A stretch of DNA of 64,000 nucleotides from Peribacillus faecalis (GTDB lineage Bacteria; Bacillota; Bacilli; Bacillales; DSM-1321). Of this stretch, positions 8,367 to 17,472 are shown one piece after another. Within the stretch, counting starts at the first letter, position 1, and the number at the start of each line of letters is the position of its first letter. The translations under genes and the position numbers were made by a program. The stretch is from assembly GCF_014712675.1 (NCBI RefSeq), contig NZ_JACXSI010000069.1:52185-116184 (forward strand), given 5' to 3'. Below the pieces are notes generated by a model. The model was not told the origin of the DNA. It searched no databases and worked only from the letters and a program-made list of their open reading frames with translations.

Positions 8367-9566
8367 ATGAACGAGTACTTTCAAAGAGCAATACCTTTAT
8401 TGAATAAAATTGAGCAAAACGGGTATGAAGCTGTGTTTGTCGGTGGCAGCGTCCGCGATTATTTATTGAATCGGGTGATTCATGATGTCGACATCGCCAC
8501 GTCGGCAACGCCTGAAGAAATAAAGGCGATTTTTCCAAAGACGGTCGATGTCGGCATCGAACACGGAACTGTGATGGTGCTTGCTTTCGGGGAAAGCTAT
8601 GAAATCACAACGTATCGGGCAGAAAGCGAATATGTCGATCACCGAAAACCGAAGGAAGTAAAATTTATTCGTTCCCTTCATGATGATTTGCAGCGCCGCG
8701 ATTTTACGATGAATGCTATCGCGATGAATAAAAACGGGGAATTAATTGATCCATTCCATGGGCAACAAGCTATAAAAAATCATTTGATTGAAACTGTCGG
8801 AAATGCCAATGAACGCTTTCAGGAAGATGCGCTCCGAATGATGCGCGCACTCCGGTTTGTCAGTCAGCTTTCCTTTACTTGCGCGCCGAAAACACTTGAA
8901 GCACTTATTTTCAATAAAGAGCTGTTAGCAACTATTTCTGTTGAACGAATTACCTCTGAATTCGGCAAACTGCTGGATGGCTCGAATGTCCAAGAAGCTC
9001 TCCGACTGTTGGTTGAGACGGACCTGCTTGCGTATTTGCCTGAGTTAGACGGCAAGCGAGACGGGATGCTTCAGTTGGCCGGCTATCCAATCAATAAACT
9101 GAAGAGTGAAGATGAGAAATGGGCATTGGCGATGCATTGTACAGATACTCTGGAAAACGTGGAAAAAACACTGAGGAAATGGCGCTTATCGGTAAAGCGA
9201 ATCCGTACAATCCGTACGATTATGAAGCTGGTAAAAGAACTGCCTGAACAGCCGAACTTAAAGTGGCTGCTTTACCAAAACGGCTTGGAATACGTGGTAA
9301 GCGCCAATCATGTCCTGTCGGTTTTAGGTTATGATGCGGTTATGGAGGACGAGGCGTTATTGGAACAGTGGCAATCTTTGACCATTCATTCACCTTCAGA
9401 TCTGGTGGTAAAGGGTTCTGATTTTGTGGTATGGGCAGAAGGAAGAAAAAGCGGTCCGTGGATTTCTGAAGCGTTGACAGTTATTTCTGAGAAAGTAATT
9501 AATGGAGAAATCAAGAATAATAAAGAGCAAATATTCGAGGAGGCAAAACGATGCAATCTCATATAA
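8367..9566 (+). CDS. cca: CCA-adding tRNA nucleotidyltransferase
   Basis: Class II nucleotidyltransferase that builds or repairs the 3' CCA of tRNAs. Motif A is GGSVRDYLL with the metal-binding pair DVDIAT (about residues 26-47), followed by RRDFTMNA (about 110) and the neck motif EDALRMMRALRF (about 152-163). 399 residues, standard for Bacillales. The 3' end overlaps birA by 16 bases. GGAAGG at 8358-8363 supplies the ribosome binding site. Confidence 0.95.
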   Translation: MNEYFQRAIPLLNKIEQNGYEAVFVGGSVRDYLLNRVIHDVDIATSATPEEIKAIFPKTVDVGIEHGTVMVLAFGESYEITTYRAESEYVDHRKPKEVKFIRSLHDDLQRRDFTMNAIAMNKNGELIDPFHGQQAIKNHLIETVGNANERFQEDALRMMRALRFVSQLSFTCAPKTLEALIFNKELLATISVERITSEFGKLLDGSNVQEALRLLVETDLLAYLPELDGKRDGMLQLAGYPINKLKSEDEKWALAMHCTDTLENVEKTLRKWRLSVKRIRTIRTIMKLVKELPEQPNLKWLLYQNGLEYVVSANHVLSVLGYDAVMEDEALLEQWQSLTIHSPSDLVVKGSDFVVWAEGRKSGPWISEALTVISEKVINGEIKNNKEQIFEEAKRCNLI

Positions 9567-10528
9567 GAAAGCAATTGTTGGATGCCTTTGCAAATGCCGG
9601 AGATGACTTCATATCCGGGCAATCGATCGCTGAAATTACCGGCTCATCAAGAACGGCTGTATGGAAGCATATCGAAGCGCTTCGCAAGGACGGATATACG
9701 GTAGAAGCTGTCCGCCGCAAGGGCTATCGGATTACCGGTTTTCCAGGGAAAATGTCAGCAGACAGCATTAGAATGGCTTTAAACGGAACAACGTTTGGAG
9801 AAAATATTTACTATTATGATTCGGTTGATTCTACACAAAAAATAGCAAATGAATTGGCCGGTAATGGCGCTGCAGAAGGCACAATTGTAGTCGCAGATCA
9901 GCAAACCGGGGGGAGAGGGAGATTAGCGAGAAAATGGTATTCTCCGCAAAACACCGGAATTTGGATGAGTTTAATCATTAAACCGAATATCCCAATCTAC
10001 CAGGCGCCGCAATTGACGCTCTTAACAGCTGTGGCAGCTGCAAAAGCGATTGAAGAACATATTGCCGTTGCCCCATATATTAAGTGGCCGAATGATCTTT
10101 TGTTGAACAACAAGAAAATTACGGGGATATTGACGGAAATGCAAGCTGAAGCTGATTCCATTCACTCTATTGTTATTGGTATCGGCATTAATGTTAATCA
10201 GGAGCAAACAGATTTTCCTGAAGAGCTGCAGGACATCGCAACGTCATTGCATATTGAAACAGGGCAAACATTTGCCCGTGAAGCCATCATTAGCTCATTT
10301 TTGCGACACTTTGAAAACTTGTACATGGTTTATCAAAAAGATGGATTTGCTGTCGTGAAAGAACTATGGGAAAGCTACGCCATCAGCGTCGGCAAAACGA
10401 TTACCGCTACAACCATTAATGAAAAGATTGTCGGTATTGCTCTTGGCATTACGGATCAAGGTGTACTGTTAATCAGGGACGAACACGGACAAATTCATAA
10501 TATCTACTCGGCAGATATTGAAATATAA
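9551..10528 (+). CDS. birA: Bifunctional biotin-[acetyl-CoA carboxylase] ligase and biotin repressor
   Basis: The N-terminal winged helix (about residues 1-60, with SSRTAVWKHIEALRKDGY) is the DNA-binding part seen in repressor-type BirA. The catalytic domain has GGRGRLARKWYSP (about 118-130) for biotinyl-AMP formation and KWPNDLL (about 179-185) with the catalytic Lys, and a small C-terminal SH3-like domain. It attaches biotin to carboxylases and should repress biotin genes. Expression is coupled to cca by overlap; the GAGG at 9538-9542 within cca serves as ribosome binding site. Confidence 0.94.
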   Translation: MQSHIRKQLLDAFANAGDDFISGQSIAEITGSSRTAVWKHIEALRKDGYTVEAVRRKGYRITGFPGKMSADSIRMALNGTTFGENIYYYDSVDSTQKIANELAGNGAAEGTIVVADQQTGGRGRLARKWYSPQNTGIWMSLIIKPNIPIYQAPQLTLLTAVAAAKAIEEHIAVAPYIKWPNDLLLNNKKITGILTEMQAEADSIHSIVIGIGINVNQEQTDFPEELQDIATSLHIETGQTFAREAIISSFLRHFENLYMVYQKDGFAVVKELWESYAISVGKTITATTINEKIVGIALGITDQGVLLIRDEHGQIHNIYSADIEI

Positions 10529-10538
10529 GTTTATTAAT

Positions 10539-10587
10539 AACAGGGTCTTTGAAAAGTTTTTATGACTTATCAGGGACCTTGTTTTTT
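10539..10587 (+). terminator. Intrinsic terminator after birA
   Basis: Arms AACAGGGTC (10539-10547) and GACCTTGTT (10575-10583) pair over nine bases including one G-T pair, followed by a T run. It ends the mazG-birA transcription unit. Confidence 0.75.
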
Positions 10588-10621
10588 AACAAGTTAAGAA
10601 AGTTATAGTTTTGAATGAACC

Positions 10622-10855
10622 TTTTTGAACTTAGACAGCTGTCTAACCTTACACTTGCCATGCTCGGAGGCCTATAGGATGTAGGTCATATCAGTGAAGA
10701 CATGCGGATGTGGCGTCTTTAGCCGACGTTCATTACTTGCTGCCTCCCCCAAGAAACTAAAACCGGGTTTCTCATGTGGGGCTCTCACTATGAGAGTCAC
10801 AACGACGAAGATATGCGGACGTAGCGCTTTTAGTCGCTGTTCCTTACTAGTCTTT
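10622..10855 (+). repeat. Family A repeat, copy 1 (two hairpin modules)
   Basis: Begins with the left block TTTGAACTT...AGCTGTCTAACC and CCATGCTCGG, followed by two hairpin modules. Module 1 (about 10693-10733) has loop ATGCGGATGT and inner stem AAGAC/GTCTT. Module 2 (about 10798-10842) has loop ATGCGGACGT and stem ACAACGAC/GTCGCTGT. Between them lies the hairpin CAAGAAACT...GGGTTTCTC. The right-end block is missing. Confidence 0.8.
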
Positions 10856-10910
10856 GTCTAGCTGCAGCGGCCAGCCAGTTTTCATCTTAGAGAATCTTCC
10901 TAGAGTATCT

Positions 10911-10946
10911 TGTCAAATTCATGACTGATAAGTGATGAATTTGACA
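10911..10946. other. Perfect 12-base inverted repeat
   Basis: TGTCAAATTCAT (10911-10922) and ATGAATTTGACA (10935-10946) form a perfect stem with a 12-base loop and no T run. It sits between repeat copies in a gene-free stretch. Its role is unknown; it may be an operator or a mobile-element end. Confidence 0.4.
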
Positions 10947-11048
10947 GCTCTATGGTCTAAGCCAAACCACTCTGGAAATTTTACAATTTCCTACGTGATT
11001 TGTCTTATGCAGGTCGGGGCTAAGCGGGCCGCTTCCGCTTTTCGATTT

Positions 11049-11124
11049 CCGCATGTCTCCTTTTTCATCGAGGTGAATCTAAATAGCATATTCATGATGA
11101 AAAAGGACCGGTAATGGTTTTTCT
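11049..11124 (+). repeat. Family A repeat, copy 2 (right end only)
   Basis: Contains the right block CGCATGTCTCC, the inverted pair CCTTTTTCAT / ATGAAAAAGG and the terminal motif ACCGGTAATGGTTTTTCT. The left part is replaced by unrelated DNA. Confidence 0.75.
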
Positions 11125-11130
11125 AAAAGA

Positions 11131-11297
11131 TAAGAAAGTATATTTTTGAACTTAGTTAGCTGTCTAACCTTATACCTGCCATGCTCGGTCCTAAGCCGTC
11201 CGCGCCGTGAAACCAAAAGCGGGTTTCACGGCGCGGCTGGCTTAGTCCTCCCGCATGTCTCCTTTTTCATCGAGGTGAATCTAAGTAGCATATTCAT
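11131..11297 (+). repeat. Family A repeat, copy 3 (truncated at its right end)
   Basis: Left block from TAAGAAAGTATA through CCATGCTCGG, then a long GC-rich hairpin around GTGAAACC / GGGTTTCAC extended by CCGCGCC / GGCGCGG. The right block follows through AGCATATTCAT and then stops abruptly where a protein-coding frame on the minus strand begins. The terminal motif ACCGGTGACGG is absent. Confidence 0.75.
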
Positions 11298-11405
11298 TAC
11301 ATTAAGATTACGATGAAACTCAACAGAACAAACACCATTTTTCACATCTGCCTTACCGTTAACTTCTTTAGCGAATTGTTTACATAGTTCTTGAATATTT
11401 TGCAT
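11226..11405 (-). pseudogene. Gene fragment with 3' end replaced by repeat copy 3
   Basis: A minus-strand frame starts at ATG 11405 behind the ribosome binding site GGGGGTGA and encodes 36 credible residues (start MQNIQELCKQFAKEV, then NGVCSVEFHRNLNV). At about 11297 the frame runs into the family A right block and reads repeat sequence to a stop at 11226. The first part has the look of the N-terminus of a small soluble protein, possibly of the DUF1259 type, but that is a weak memory-based suggestion. No downstream part of the gene is found nearby, so this is probably a remnant left by repeat-associated rearrangement. Confidence 0.5.
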
Positions 11406-11553
11406 AGTGAATCACCCCCATTTATAAAAAGATATGCCCGAAATTCTGTTTTAAGTTTGGAAAAGAGCTAAATTCGTTCGCACTCTTGTGGAATACCCAA
11501 TAATCTTATTGTTTCTTTCTTACGGATGACAATTATTCTAGGGTAGAACAACT

Positions 11554-11691
11554 TTTAATTGATTGGAGCGGAGGGCGGCGATTCCTATGAGATAAGCGTG
11601 GCGCCCACTCGAGGAAAGTGTCCGTCCGCAGCGGAAGCGGAAATCAACATAAACTACACCATTATTTAGAGGAGGGCGACTCCTACTTAGG
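11554..11691 (+). repeat. Dispersed repeat family C, copy 1
   Basis: Contains GATTGGAGCGGAGGGCGGCG, a GTGTCCGTCCGCAGCGGAA block and the closing GAAATCAAC. A partial second unit (GGAGGGCGACTCCTACTTAGG) lies at about 11670-11690. Shares its frame of conserved blocks with 21284-21412. Similar elements are frequent between genes of Bacillaceae and relatives (recollection). Confidence 0.65.
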
Positions 11692-11820
11692 CGCTGGATT
11701 AACCAAGTAATAATGACTGATTAAATAGAAAAAACTACACATAAAATACTGAAACAAAAGCAATTTGTAGAATAATTATGAAAACGGTTTATTTTTTTGT
11801 GGCATACTTCTTCGGTACTC

Positions 11821-11829
11821 TGTTATAAT
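11821..11829 (+). promoter_or_regulatory. Extended -10 promoter of panBCD
   Basis: TGTTATAAT is an extended -10 element about 210 bases upstream of panB. No good -35 is present at 17 bases; TTGTGG lies at 11797. Transcription should begin near 11836 and include the structured leader. Confidence 0.6.
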
Positions 11830-11831
11830 GA

Positions 11832-11985
11832 CCTTGGGCAGTATCGACTACAGAACTGCACCTTGCAGGACAGTGAAGAAGTATCAATAAAATAGTCTGC
11901 CTAGATCCGCGTTGGACAAGGACAGAGGGGTGAAAACACAATGTAATCGTTACGGGATCCTTCTGCGCATTTGAAGGGTTTTTTT
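11832..11985 (+). ncRNA. Structured panB leader RNA ending in an intrinsic terminator (candidate pan motif)
   Basis: The leader can fold as CCTT (11832-11835) with AAGG (11918-11921), GGGCA (11836-11840) with TGCCT (11898-11902), a five-base bulge, and GACTA (11846-11850) with TAGTC (11893-11897). An inner hairpin is CTGCA-CCT-TGCAG. It is followed by a terminator ATCCTTC / GAAGGGT with a T run at 11957-11985, before panB. A conserved RNA called the pan motif is known upstream of panBCD in Firmicutes, and location and bulged stem fit, but I could not compare against its covariance model. Control by premature termination is inferred. Confidence 0.55.
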
Positions 11986-12012
11986 AATGCGATTAACTAA
12001 GTGTGTAATTTA

Positions 12013-12033
12013 TCTCCTCTAAATTAAAGGAGG
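12013..12033 (+). promoter_or_regulatory. Hairpin covering the panB ribosome binding site
   Basis: TCTCCT (12013-12018) can pair with AGGAGG (12028-12033), which is the panB Shine-Dalgarno sequence, over a nine-base loop. This could limit translation or be opened by an upstream structure. Confidence 0.45.
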
Positions 12034-12042
12034 AATAAAGTG

Positions 12043-12876
12043 ATGAAACTTTCAGGCCATTTTCTGAAAATGAAACAAGAAAAAGAGAAGATTGTGATGC
12101 TTACGGCATATGATTATCCTTCTGCAAAGCTGGCTGAAGAGGCGAATGTGGATATGATTTTAGTAGGTGATTCCCTTGGTATGGTTGTGCTCGGCTATGA
12201 ATCTACTATACCGGTAACAGTGGACGATATGATTCACCACTCAAAAGCTGTTAAACGTGGAGCAAAGGATACATTCACCGTAACGGATATGCCGTTTATG
12301 AGTTATCACTTATCAATAGATGAAACATTAAAAAATGCTGCCCGTATTATGCAGGAAGGGCAAGCTGATGCGGTTAAAGTAGAGGGCGCGGATGAAGTTC
12401 TTTATAAAATTTCAGCACTTACAAAAGCGGGCATTCCGGTTGTTGCCCACCTGGGTTTGACACCGCAATCGGTTGGCGTCCTTGGGGGCTACAAAGTGCA
12501 GGGGAAAAGCGTTGAAGCGGCAGAAAAATTAATTGAAGATTCGATTAAATGCCAAGAAGCAGGTGCCATTGCGTTAGTGCTTGAATGTGTTCCTCACCAA
12601 GTTGCGTCATTAATTACGGAAAAGCTGAGCATACCTACAATCGGTATCGGTGCCGGAAATGGCACAGACGGACAAGTTTTAGTATTCCACGATGTTATTC
12701 AATACGGTGTGAAACGACTTCCGAAATTCGTGAAAGCATACGGTAATGTCAATGAGAGTATCTCTTCTGCTATCTCTTCTTACGTACATGAAGTAAAAGA
12801 CGGTTCTTTTCCGGATGAAAAGCACTCGTTTACGATGAAAGAAGAAGAAGTTACGGCATTATACGGAGGAAAATAA
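12043..12876 (+). CDS. panB: 3-methyl-2-oxobutanoate hydroxymethyltransferase
   Basis: Transfers a hydroxymethyl group from methylene-tetrahydrofolate to alpha-ketoisovalerate, giving ketopantoate for coenzyme A synthesis. The sequence has the metal/substrate-binding segments [16 protein letters not shown] and [17 protein letters not shown] near the N-terminus, and [17 protein letters not shown] (about residues 202-218). 277 residues, normal. The frame is open from GTG 12040; ATG 12043 has the better nine-base spacing from AGGAGG. Overlaps panC by one base. Confidence 0.95.
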   Translation: MKLSGHFLKMKQEKEKIVMLTAYDYPSAKLAEEANVDMILVGDSLGMVVLGYESTIPVTVDDMIHHSKAVKRGAKDTFTVTDMPFMSYHLSIDETLKNAARIMQEGQADAVKVEGADEVLYKISALTKAGIPVVAHLGLTPQSVGVLGGYKVQGKSVEAAEKLIEDSIKCQEAGAIALVLECVPHQVASLITEKLSIPTIGIGAGNGTDGQVLVFHDVIQYGVKRLPKFVKAYGNVNESISSAISSYVHEVKDGSFPDEKHSFTMKEEEVTALYGGK

Positions 12877-13739
12877 TGATGATTTCAACTAACTTGAAAA
12901 TTTATAAGAAGGCTAATGAACTTCAACAAGTATTACAACAGCTAAAACTGAGCGGGAAAACAATTGGATTTGTGCCAACGATGGGTTATTTGCATGAAGG
13001 GCATGAGCAGCTTATGAAAGAAGCGCGCCAGGAAAATGATATTGTCGTATTAAGCATATTCGTTAATCCATTGCAGTTCGGTGAAAATGAAGATTTGGAT
13101 AAATATCCGCGTGATATTGAACGCGATGAGCAAGTAGCATTGAAGCAGCAAGTTGATTATATTTTTTATCCTACTGTAGAAGAGATGTACAAAGAAGGTC
13201 CGTCCGTAACAGTGAAGGTCGAGAAGAGAACCGATGTGCTGTGCGGCAAGTCTAGACCGGGTCACTTTGACGGGGTTGCGACAGTTGTGACGAAGCTTTT
13301 CAATATTGTCGGTCCTCACAACGCTTATTTCGGCTTGAAAGATGCACAGCAAGTTGCGGTTATTGAAGGAATGGTTGCCGATTTCAACATGCCGGTGAAC
13401 ATTGTTCGCGTGCCGATTGTCCGGGAACAAGACGGGTTGGCGAAAAGCTCCCGCAACGTGTATTTGACGGCTGAAGAAAGAAATGAAGCGAAGCAATTAT
13501 ATGCGAGTCTTCAAATTGCGCAAGACTTAATCGCAGCAGGTGAAAGAAATCGCGAGCGTATTATTTCAGCTATTGAGTCTCATTTAGTAAAATATACGAG
13601 CGGGACAATCGATTATATTGAGATTTATTCATATCCTGAGTTGCAGAAACTGGATAGTCTTGAAGGGGAAATAATCATTGCACTTGCGGTAGCTTTTAAA
13701 TCTGCCAGGTTAATAGACAATTGCATTATCACATTATAA
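12876..13739 (+). CDS. panC: Pantothenate synthetase
   Basis: ATP-dependent condensation of pantoate with beta-alanine. The class signature [13 protein letters not shown] (about residues 35-47, HxGH) and the second nucleotide-binding segment [11 protein letters not shown] (about 188-198, KMSKS-like) are present, with FGLKDAQQ between. 287 residues, normal. It starts within the panB stop codon (TAATG), so the two are translationally coupled. Confidence 0.95.
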   Translation: MMISTNLKIYKKANELQQVLQQLKLSGKTIGFVPTMGYLHEGHEQLMKEARQENDIVVLSIFVNPLQFGENEDLDKYPRDIERDEQVALKQQVDYIFYPTVEEMYKEGPSVTVKVEKRTDVLCGKSRPGHFDGVATVVTKLFNIVGPHNAYFGLKDAQQVAVIEGMVADFNMPVNIVRVPIVREQDGLAKSSRNVYLTAEERNEAKQLYASLQIAQDLIAAGERNRERIISAIESHLVKYTSGTIDYIEIYSYPELQKLDSLEGEIIIALAVAFKSARLIDNCIITL

Positions 13740-13761
13740 ATCGAATAACGGGGGAATATCT

Positions 13762-14145
13762 GTGTTTAGAACGATGATGAAGGGGAAAATTCACCGTGCC
13801 ACTGTAACAGAGGCGAACTTAAACTATGTGGGAAGCATTACAATCGACGCCGACCTTCTAGATGCGGTCGATATGCTGCCTAACGAGAAAGTGGCAATCG
13901 TGAACAACAATAATGGTGCCCGTTTAGAGACATACATTATTGCCGGTGAAAGAGGAAGTGGGGTTGTTTGCTTGAACGGTGCGGCTGCACGTTTAGTTCA
14001 GCCTGGTGATATCGTTATTATCATTTCATATGCGCTTGTTGCCGAAGAGAAAGTGAAAGACCATGCTCCTCGTGTAGCGATAATGGATGAAAATAATAAT
14101 ATAAAAGAAATCATTGCTCACGAACCTGAAGCGACGATTTTATAA
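13762..14145 (+). CDS. panD: Aspartate 1-decarboxylase (pyruvoyl type)
   Basis: Makes beta-alanine for PanC. The proenzyme self-cleaves between Gly24 and Ser25 (YVGSITID), and Ser25 becomes the pyruvoyl group. The N-terminal [14 protein letters not shown] is the usual beta-chain sequence. 127 residues, normal. GTG start, with GGGGG at 13750-13754 upstream. Third gene of panBCD; a terminator follows. Confidence 0.95.
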   Translation: MFRTMMKGKIHRATVTEANLNYVGSITIDADLLDAVDMLPNEKVAIVNNNNGARLETYIIAGERGSGVVCLNGAAARLVQPGDIVIIISYALVAEEKVKDHAPRVAIMDENNNIKEIIAHEPEATIL

Positions 14146-14154
14146 TAATTAAAC

Positions 14155-14234
14155 AGCTGACGTCATTGAATTAGAAGCCTATAATCATGTAAGATGTGAT
14201 TATGGACTTTTGATGAAGTGAAGTCAGCTTTTTT
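14155..14234 (+). terminator. Composite intrinsic terminator after panD
   Basis: Outer arms AGCTGAC (14155-14161) and GTCAGCT (14223-14229) enclose an inner ATAATCA/TGATTAT hairpin and are followed by a run of T. Repeat copy 4 begins directly after it. Confidence 0.7.
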
Positions 14235-14236
14235 AT

Positions 14237-14550
14237 TGTCTAACCATACACCTGCCATGCTTGGAGGCCTACAGGATGTAGGTTACATCGGCGTTGCCAC
14301 ACGACGTGGCGCTCATAACCGATGTTCCTTCTATATGCCTCGCTCAAGAAACCAAAATCGGATTTCTTGTGTCTTGTGTGGGGCTCTTCAGGATAAGAGT
14401 CACAGCGACGAAAATATGCGGACGTAGCGCTCTTAATCGCTGTTCCGTCTCATTTTAGAATGGCAAAACAATAAGGTTAGTAATTATTTTTAGTTTTCGT
14501 CATTTTATATGGAACGTGCTTAAGTAAAAAGGACCGGTGACGGTTTTTCT
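14237..14550 (+). repeat. Family A repeat, copy 4 (two hairpin modules plus terminal motif)
   Basis: Left block TGTCTAACC...CCTGCCATGC, hairpin CCTACA/TGTAGG, module 1 with stem ACATCGG/CCGATGT (14283-14323) and a diverged loop. Then CAAGAAACC...GGATTTCTTG, the hairpin around GGCTCTTCAGGATAAGAGTC, and module 2 with stem ACAGCGA/TCGCTGT and loop ATGCGGACGT (14401-14444). The end motif ACCGGTGACGGTTTTTCT finishes at 14550, 30 bases before dinG. Confidence 0.8.
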
Positions 14551-14580
14551 ATTTTTATTAAAATTTTGAGGTGTACTAGA

Positions 14581-17370
14581 ATGACTCAACGTTATGTTGT
14601 AGTGGATTTAGAGACGACAGGGAATTCAGTGAAAAAGGGCGATAGGATTATTCAGTTTGCGGCAGTAGTTGTAGAGAATAATCAAATTGTCGATGCCTAC
14701 TCGACGTTTATTAATCCAGAGCAACCATTATCTCCATTTATAGAAGAATTAACAGGAATTCAATCATCGCAGCTGGTGGATGCTCCGCGCTTTTCAGAAG
14801 TGGCACCCAAAATTGCAGAGGTTTTGCAAGACGGTTGTTTTGTCGCGCATAACGTCTTATTTGATTTGACATTTTTGCAAGATGAATTCTTACACAATGG
14901 GTTTGAGCCCTTTTATTGTTCAACAATAGATACGGTAGAGCTTGCGAAGATCATTCGTCCGCAGGCGACAAGCTTTAAACTGTCCCATCTCGCGGAAGAA
15001 GAGGGCCTTGCACACGACCGGCCGCATCAGGCGGACAGTGATGCCGAGGTGACGGCGCAGTTGTTTATTAATTTCTGCGAAGAATTACGAAAGCTGCCTC
15101 TCGTTACGTTAAAACAGTTGTACCGTTTGTCCTATTCATTAAAAAGCGAAATATCAGAACTGCTGGCGTTGATACTGAAAGAGCGTATGTCGGTTAGTCC
15201 GATTCACTATCCGCATTTGCAAATACATAAAGGGATTGCTATTCGCAAACCGGAGACTGTGAGTAAAACGTCATACGACGGTGAAGCGTCCTACCCGCAG
15301 TCAGCAGAAGAAAAGATTGCTTTATTAAATCAAGCTTTTCCGCATTTTGAGCTTCGAAATGATCAGCTGAAAATGATGGATGCCGCTTATCATATTTTTA
15401 ACGACGAAAAAATCGCTATTATAGAGGCTGGAACAGGTCTCGGTAAAACATTAGGTTATTTAGTACCGGCAGCTTTCTGTGCCTTAGAGCATCATGAGCC
15501 GATTATTGTAAGCACGTATACAATCGAACTGCAAAATCAGTTAATCCATAAGGAACTTGCCAACCTTCACAAAATGCTGCCGTTCGAATTAAAGACCGCT
15601 GTTTTGAAGGGGCGTCCGAATTACATCAGCTTAGCGCAATTTGACCGAGCTTTACGGACGAAAGATGATAATTACGAGACAGCGCTCATTAAAATGCAAA
15701 TTCTTGTATGGCTGCTGGAAACCGAAACAGGTGATAAAGATGAGCTTAACATGACAGCGGGCGGAGAATTGTTTTGGGAAAGATTACAAAGTGTCAAAAG
15801 CACATCGAATGAGCATGAACGCTCCTGGCAAAATTTTGATTTTTATGAAAGAGCGAAAGAAAATGCGAAAGATGCTGATCTGATTGTCACTAATCACGCA
15901 TTTTTAATGTCTGATTTCTTTTCGAATAACGGAAAGGGCATGAGTAATAGCTTATTAATTATTGATGAAGCGCATCAGCTCGAAAATGCGGCGTTAAAGC
16001 ACTTAGGCTCCAGCATTGACTACGTGAGCTTAAAAATGATGATTAATAAACTCGGTTTCTATGATCAAAAACAGCTACTGTATAAGCTGCTGAATATGGT
16101 CGGCAATCTTGGCGGTAACATCAGTAATCGCGAAGCTGACAATCTGCTTCACGATGCCATTTATGAAATTGAGCAATTCTTTCAGTTGCTGTCTAAAGCA
16201 TGTGAGGATTTTCAAAAGAATATGCATAACAAAAATGCTGTTGCCCTACATACCATATTGAAAAGCCACGGAAACAGCCAGCCATTGACACATCTGGCTG
16301 AACGCCTTCATAAGCAGCTGCAAACTCTATCATCTTATTTATTGGAGAATGCAGCTTACGTAACGGAGCATGGACAGCCCGGTAAGACACAATTATTCCA
16401 TTTATCGGAGATTGAAAGTATTGCTGAATTTTTCAAAAGCCGTGCCGGCAATTTTCTTGAATACTTTCTGCGCAATAAAGACTCATTTCTTTATTGGGTC
16501 GAATGGCATAAAAACAGCCCAGGGCAGTACGTTTACTTGTATTCGCAGCCTATTTCAGGAGGACAAGAGCTGTGGCATCGTTTTTTTGCGCAGCAAAACA
16601 GCGTGATTTTAACATCGTCGACATTGACGGTAAAAGGTTCTTTCGAATATATAAAAAATAAGCTCGGACTTCATCATCACGATATCGAGACGTATTCTTT
16701 CCCTTCTCCGTTCCGTTATAAGGAAAAGGTGAAACTGCTTGTAGCAAGCGATATAGCGGAAGTGAATAAGGTAAGCCAAGCGCAATATGTCAAACAGATT
16801 GCCGAATATATCGAGCAATCAGCACTGGCCTGCAAAGGAAGAATGCTTGTATTGTTTACATCGCAGGAGATGCTGCGGGATGTGCACGAGTCGCTTCGCG
16901 AGCTTTCTTCATTGGAAGATTTCAATCTGTTGTCCCAAGGTATTTCGAGCAACAGTAAAACAAGGCTGATTAAGTACTTCCAAAACTTCGATAAGTCGAT
17001 TTTGCTTGGAACGTCGAGTTTTTGGGACGGACTCGATTTGCCGGGAGAAACACTGCAATGCCTGATGATCGTCAGACTGCCGTTTTCGCCGCCTAATGAG
17101 CCTTTAACGGAGGCACGATGCGATCAAATAAGAGCAGAGGGCAGAAATCCCTTTACGGAATATGCTTTGCCTGAAGCAATCATGCGTTTCAGACAAGGAT
17201 TTGGTCGACTGATTCGTACGAATGATGACAAAGGTATTTTCATCGTGTGCGACCGCAGAATTGTCACGACTCAATACGGAAAAGACTTTTTACTGTCTAT
17301 TCCGGATGTGGCAGTGAACGAAGTGAATTTGCACGATGTTCAAAATTCTATAAAACAGTGGCTAAAATAA
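14581..17370 (+). CDS. dinG: DinG-type helicase with N-terminal 3'-5' exonuclease domain
   Basis: 929 residues with an N-terminal DnaQ-like exonuclease (VVDLETTG near residue 10, VAHNVLFDLTFL at about 88, HQADSDAEVT at about 150) and an XPD-like helicase: Walker A EAGTGLGKT (about 283), DEAH box IIDEAHQLEN, and motif VI RFRQGFGRLIRT near the C-terminus. No four-cysteine Fe-S cluster region is obvious, as in other Bacillales DinG exonucleases. The frame is open from TTG 14566, but GAGGTG at 14569-14574 points to ATG 14581. In this family the helicase part may be inactive and nuclease activity dominant. Confidence 0.93.
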   Translation: MTQRYVVVDLETTGNSVKKGDRIIQFAAVVVENNQIVDAYSTFINPEQPLSPFIEELTGIQSSQLVDAPRFSEVAPKIAEVLQDGCFVAHNVLFDLTFLQDEFLHNGFEPFYCSTIDTVELAKIIRPQATSFKLSHLAEEEGLAHDRPHQADSDAEVTAQLFINFCEELRKLPLVTLKQLYRLSYSLKSEISELLALILKERMSVSPIHYPHLQIHKGIAIRKPETVSKTSYDGEASYPQSAEEKIALLNQAFPHFELRNDQLKMMDAAYHIFNDEKIAIIEAGTGLGKTLGYLVPAAFCALEHHEPIIVSTYTIELQNQLIHKELANLHKMLPFELKTAVLKGRPNYISLAQFDRALRTKDDNYETALIKMQILVWLLETETGDKDELNMTAGGELFWERLQSVKSTSNEHERSWQNFDFYERAKENAKDADLIVTNHAFLMSDFFSNNGKGMSNSLLIIDEAHQLENAALKHLGSSIDYVSLKMMINKLGFYDQKQLLYKLLNMVGNLGGNISNREADNLLHDAIYEIEQFFQLLSKACEDFQKNMHNKNAVALHTILKSHGNSQPLTHLAERLHKQLQTLSSYLLENAAYVTEHGQPGKTQLFHLSEIESIAEFFKSRAGNFLEYFLRNKDSFLYWVEWHKNSPGQYVYLYSQPISGGQELWHRFFAQQNSVILTSSTLTVKGSFEYIKNKLGLHHHDIETYSFPSPFRYKEKVKLLVASDIAEVNKVSQAQYVKQIAEYIEQSALACKGRMLVLFTSQEMLRDVHESLRELSSLEDFNLLSQGISSNSKTRLIKYFQNFDKSILLGTSSFWDGLDLPGETLQCLMIVRLPFSPPNEPLTEARCDQIRAEGRNPFTEYALPEAIMRFRQGFGRLIRTNDDKGIFIVCDRRIVTTQYGKDFLLSIPDVAVNEVNLHDVQNSIKQWLK

Positions 17371-17407
17371 TATTTTTCCAAAAACTTTATTTTTACGATA
17401 AAAAAGC

Positions 17408-17416
17408 TGTTATAAT
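17408..17416 (+). promoter_or_regulatory. Extended -10 promoter of ypmB-aspB
   Basis: TGTTATAAT with a predicted transcription start near 17423. It makes ATG 17422 unlikely as the translation start of ypmB. Confidence 0.55.
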
Positions 17417-17472
17417 GGTAGATGGCTGAGATCACTTATTACAATTTACCGAACATAAAGCGAGTGGTTTAT

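Noticed and set aside
10932-11114. 60-codon frame in the birA-panB gap
   Set aside because: It lies largely in repeat sequence (right block of family A) and lacks a ribosome binding site.
14218-14427. 69-codon frame after panD
   Set aside because: It starts in the panD terminator and is composed of repeat copy 4; Cys/Arg-rich artefact.
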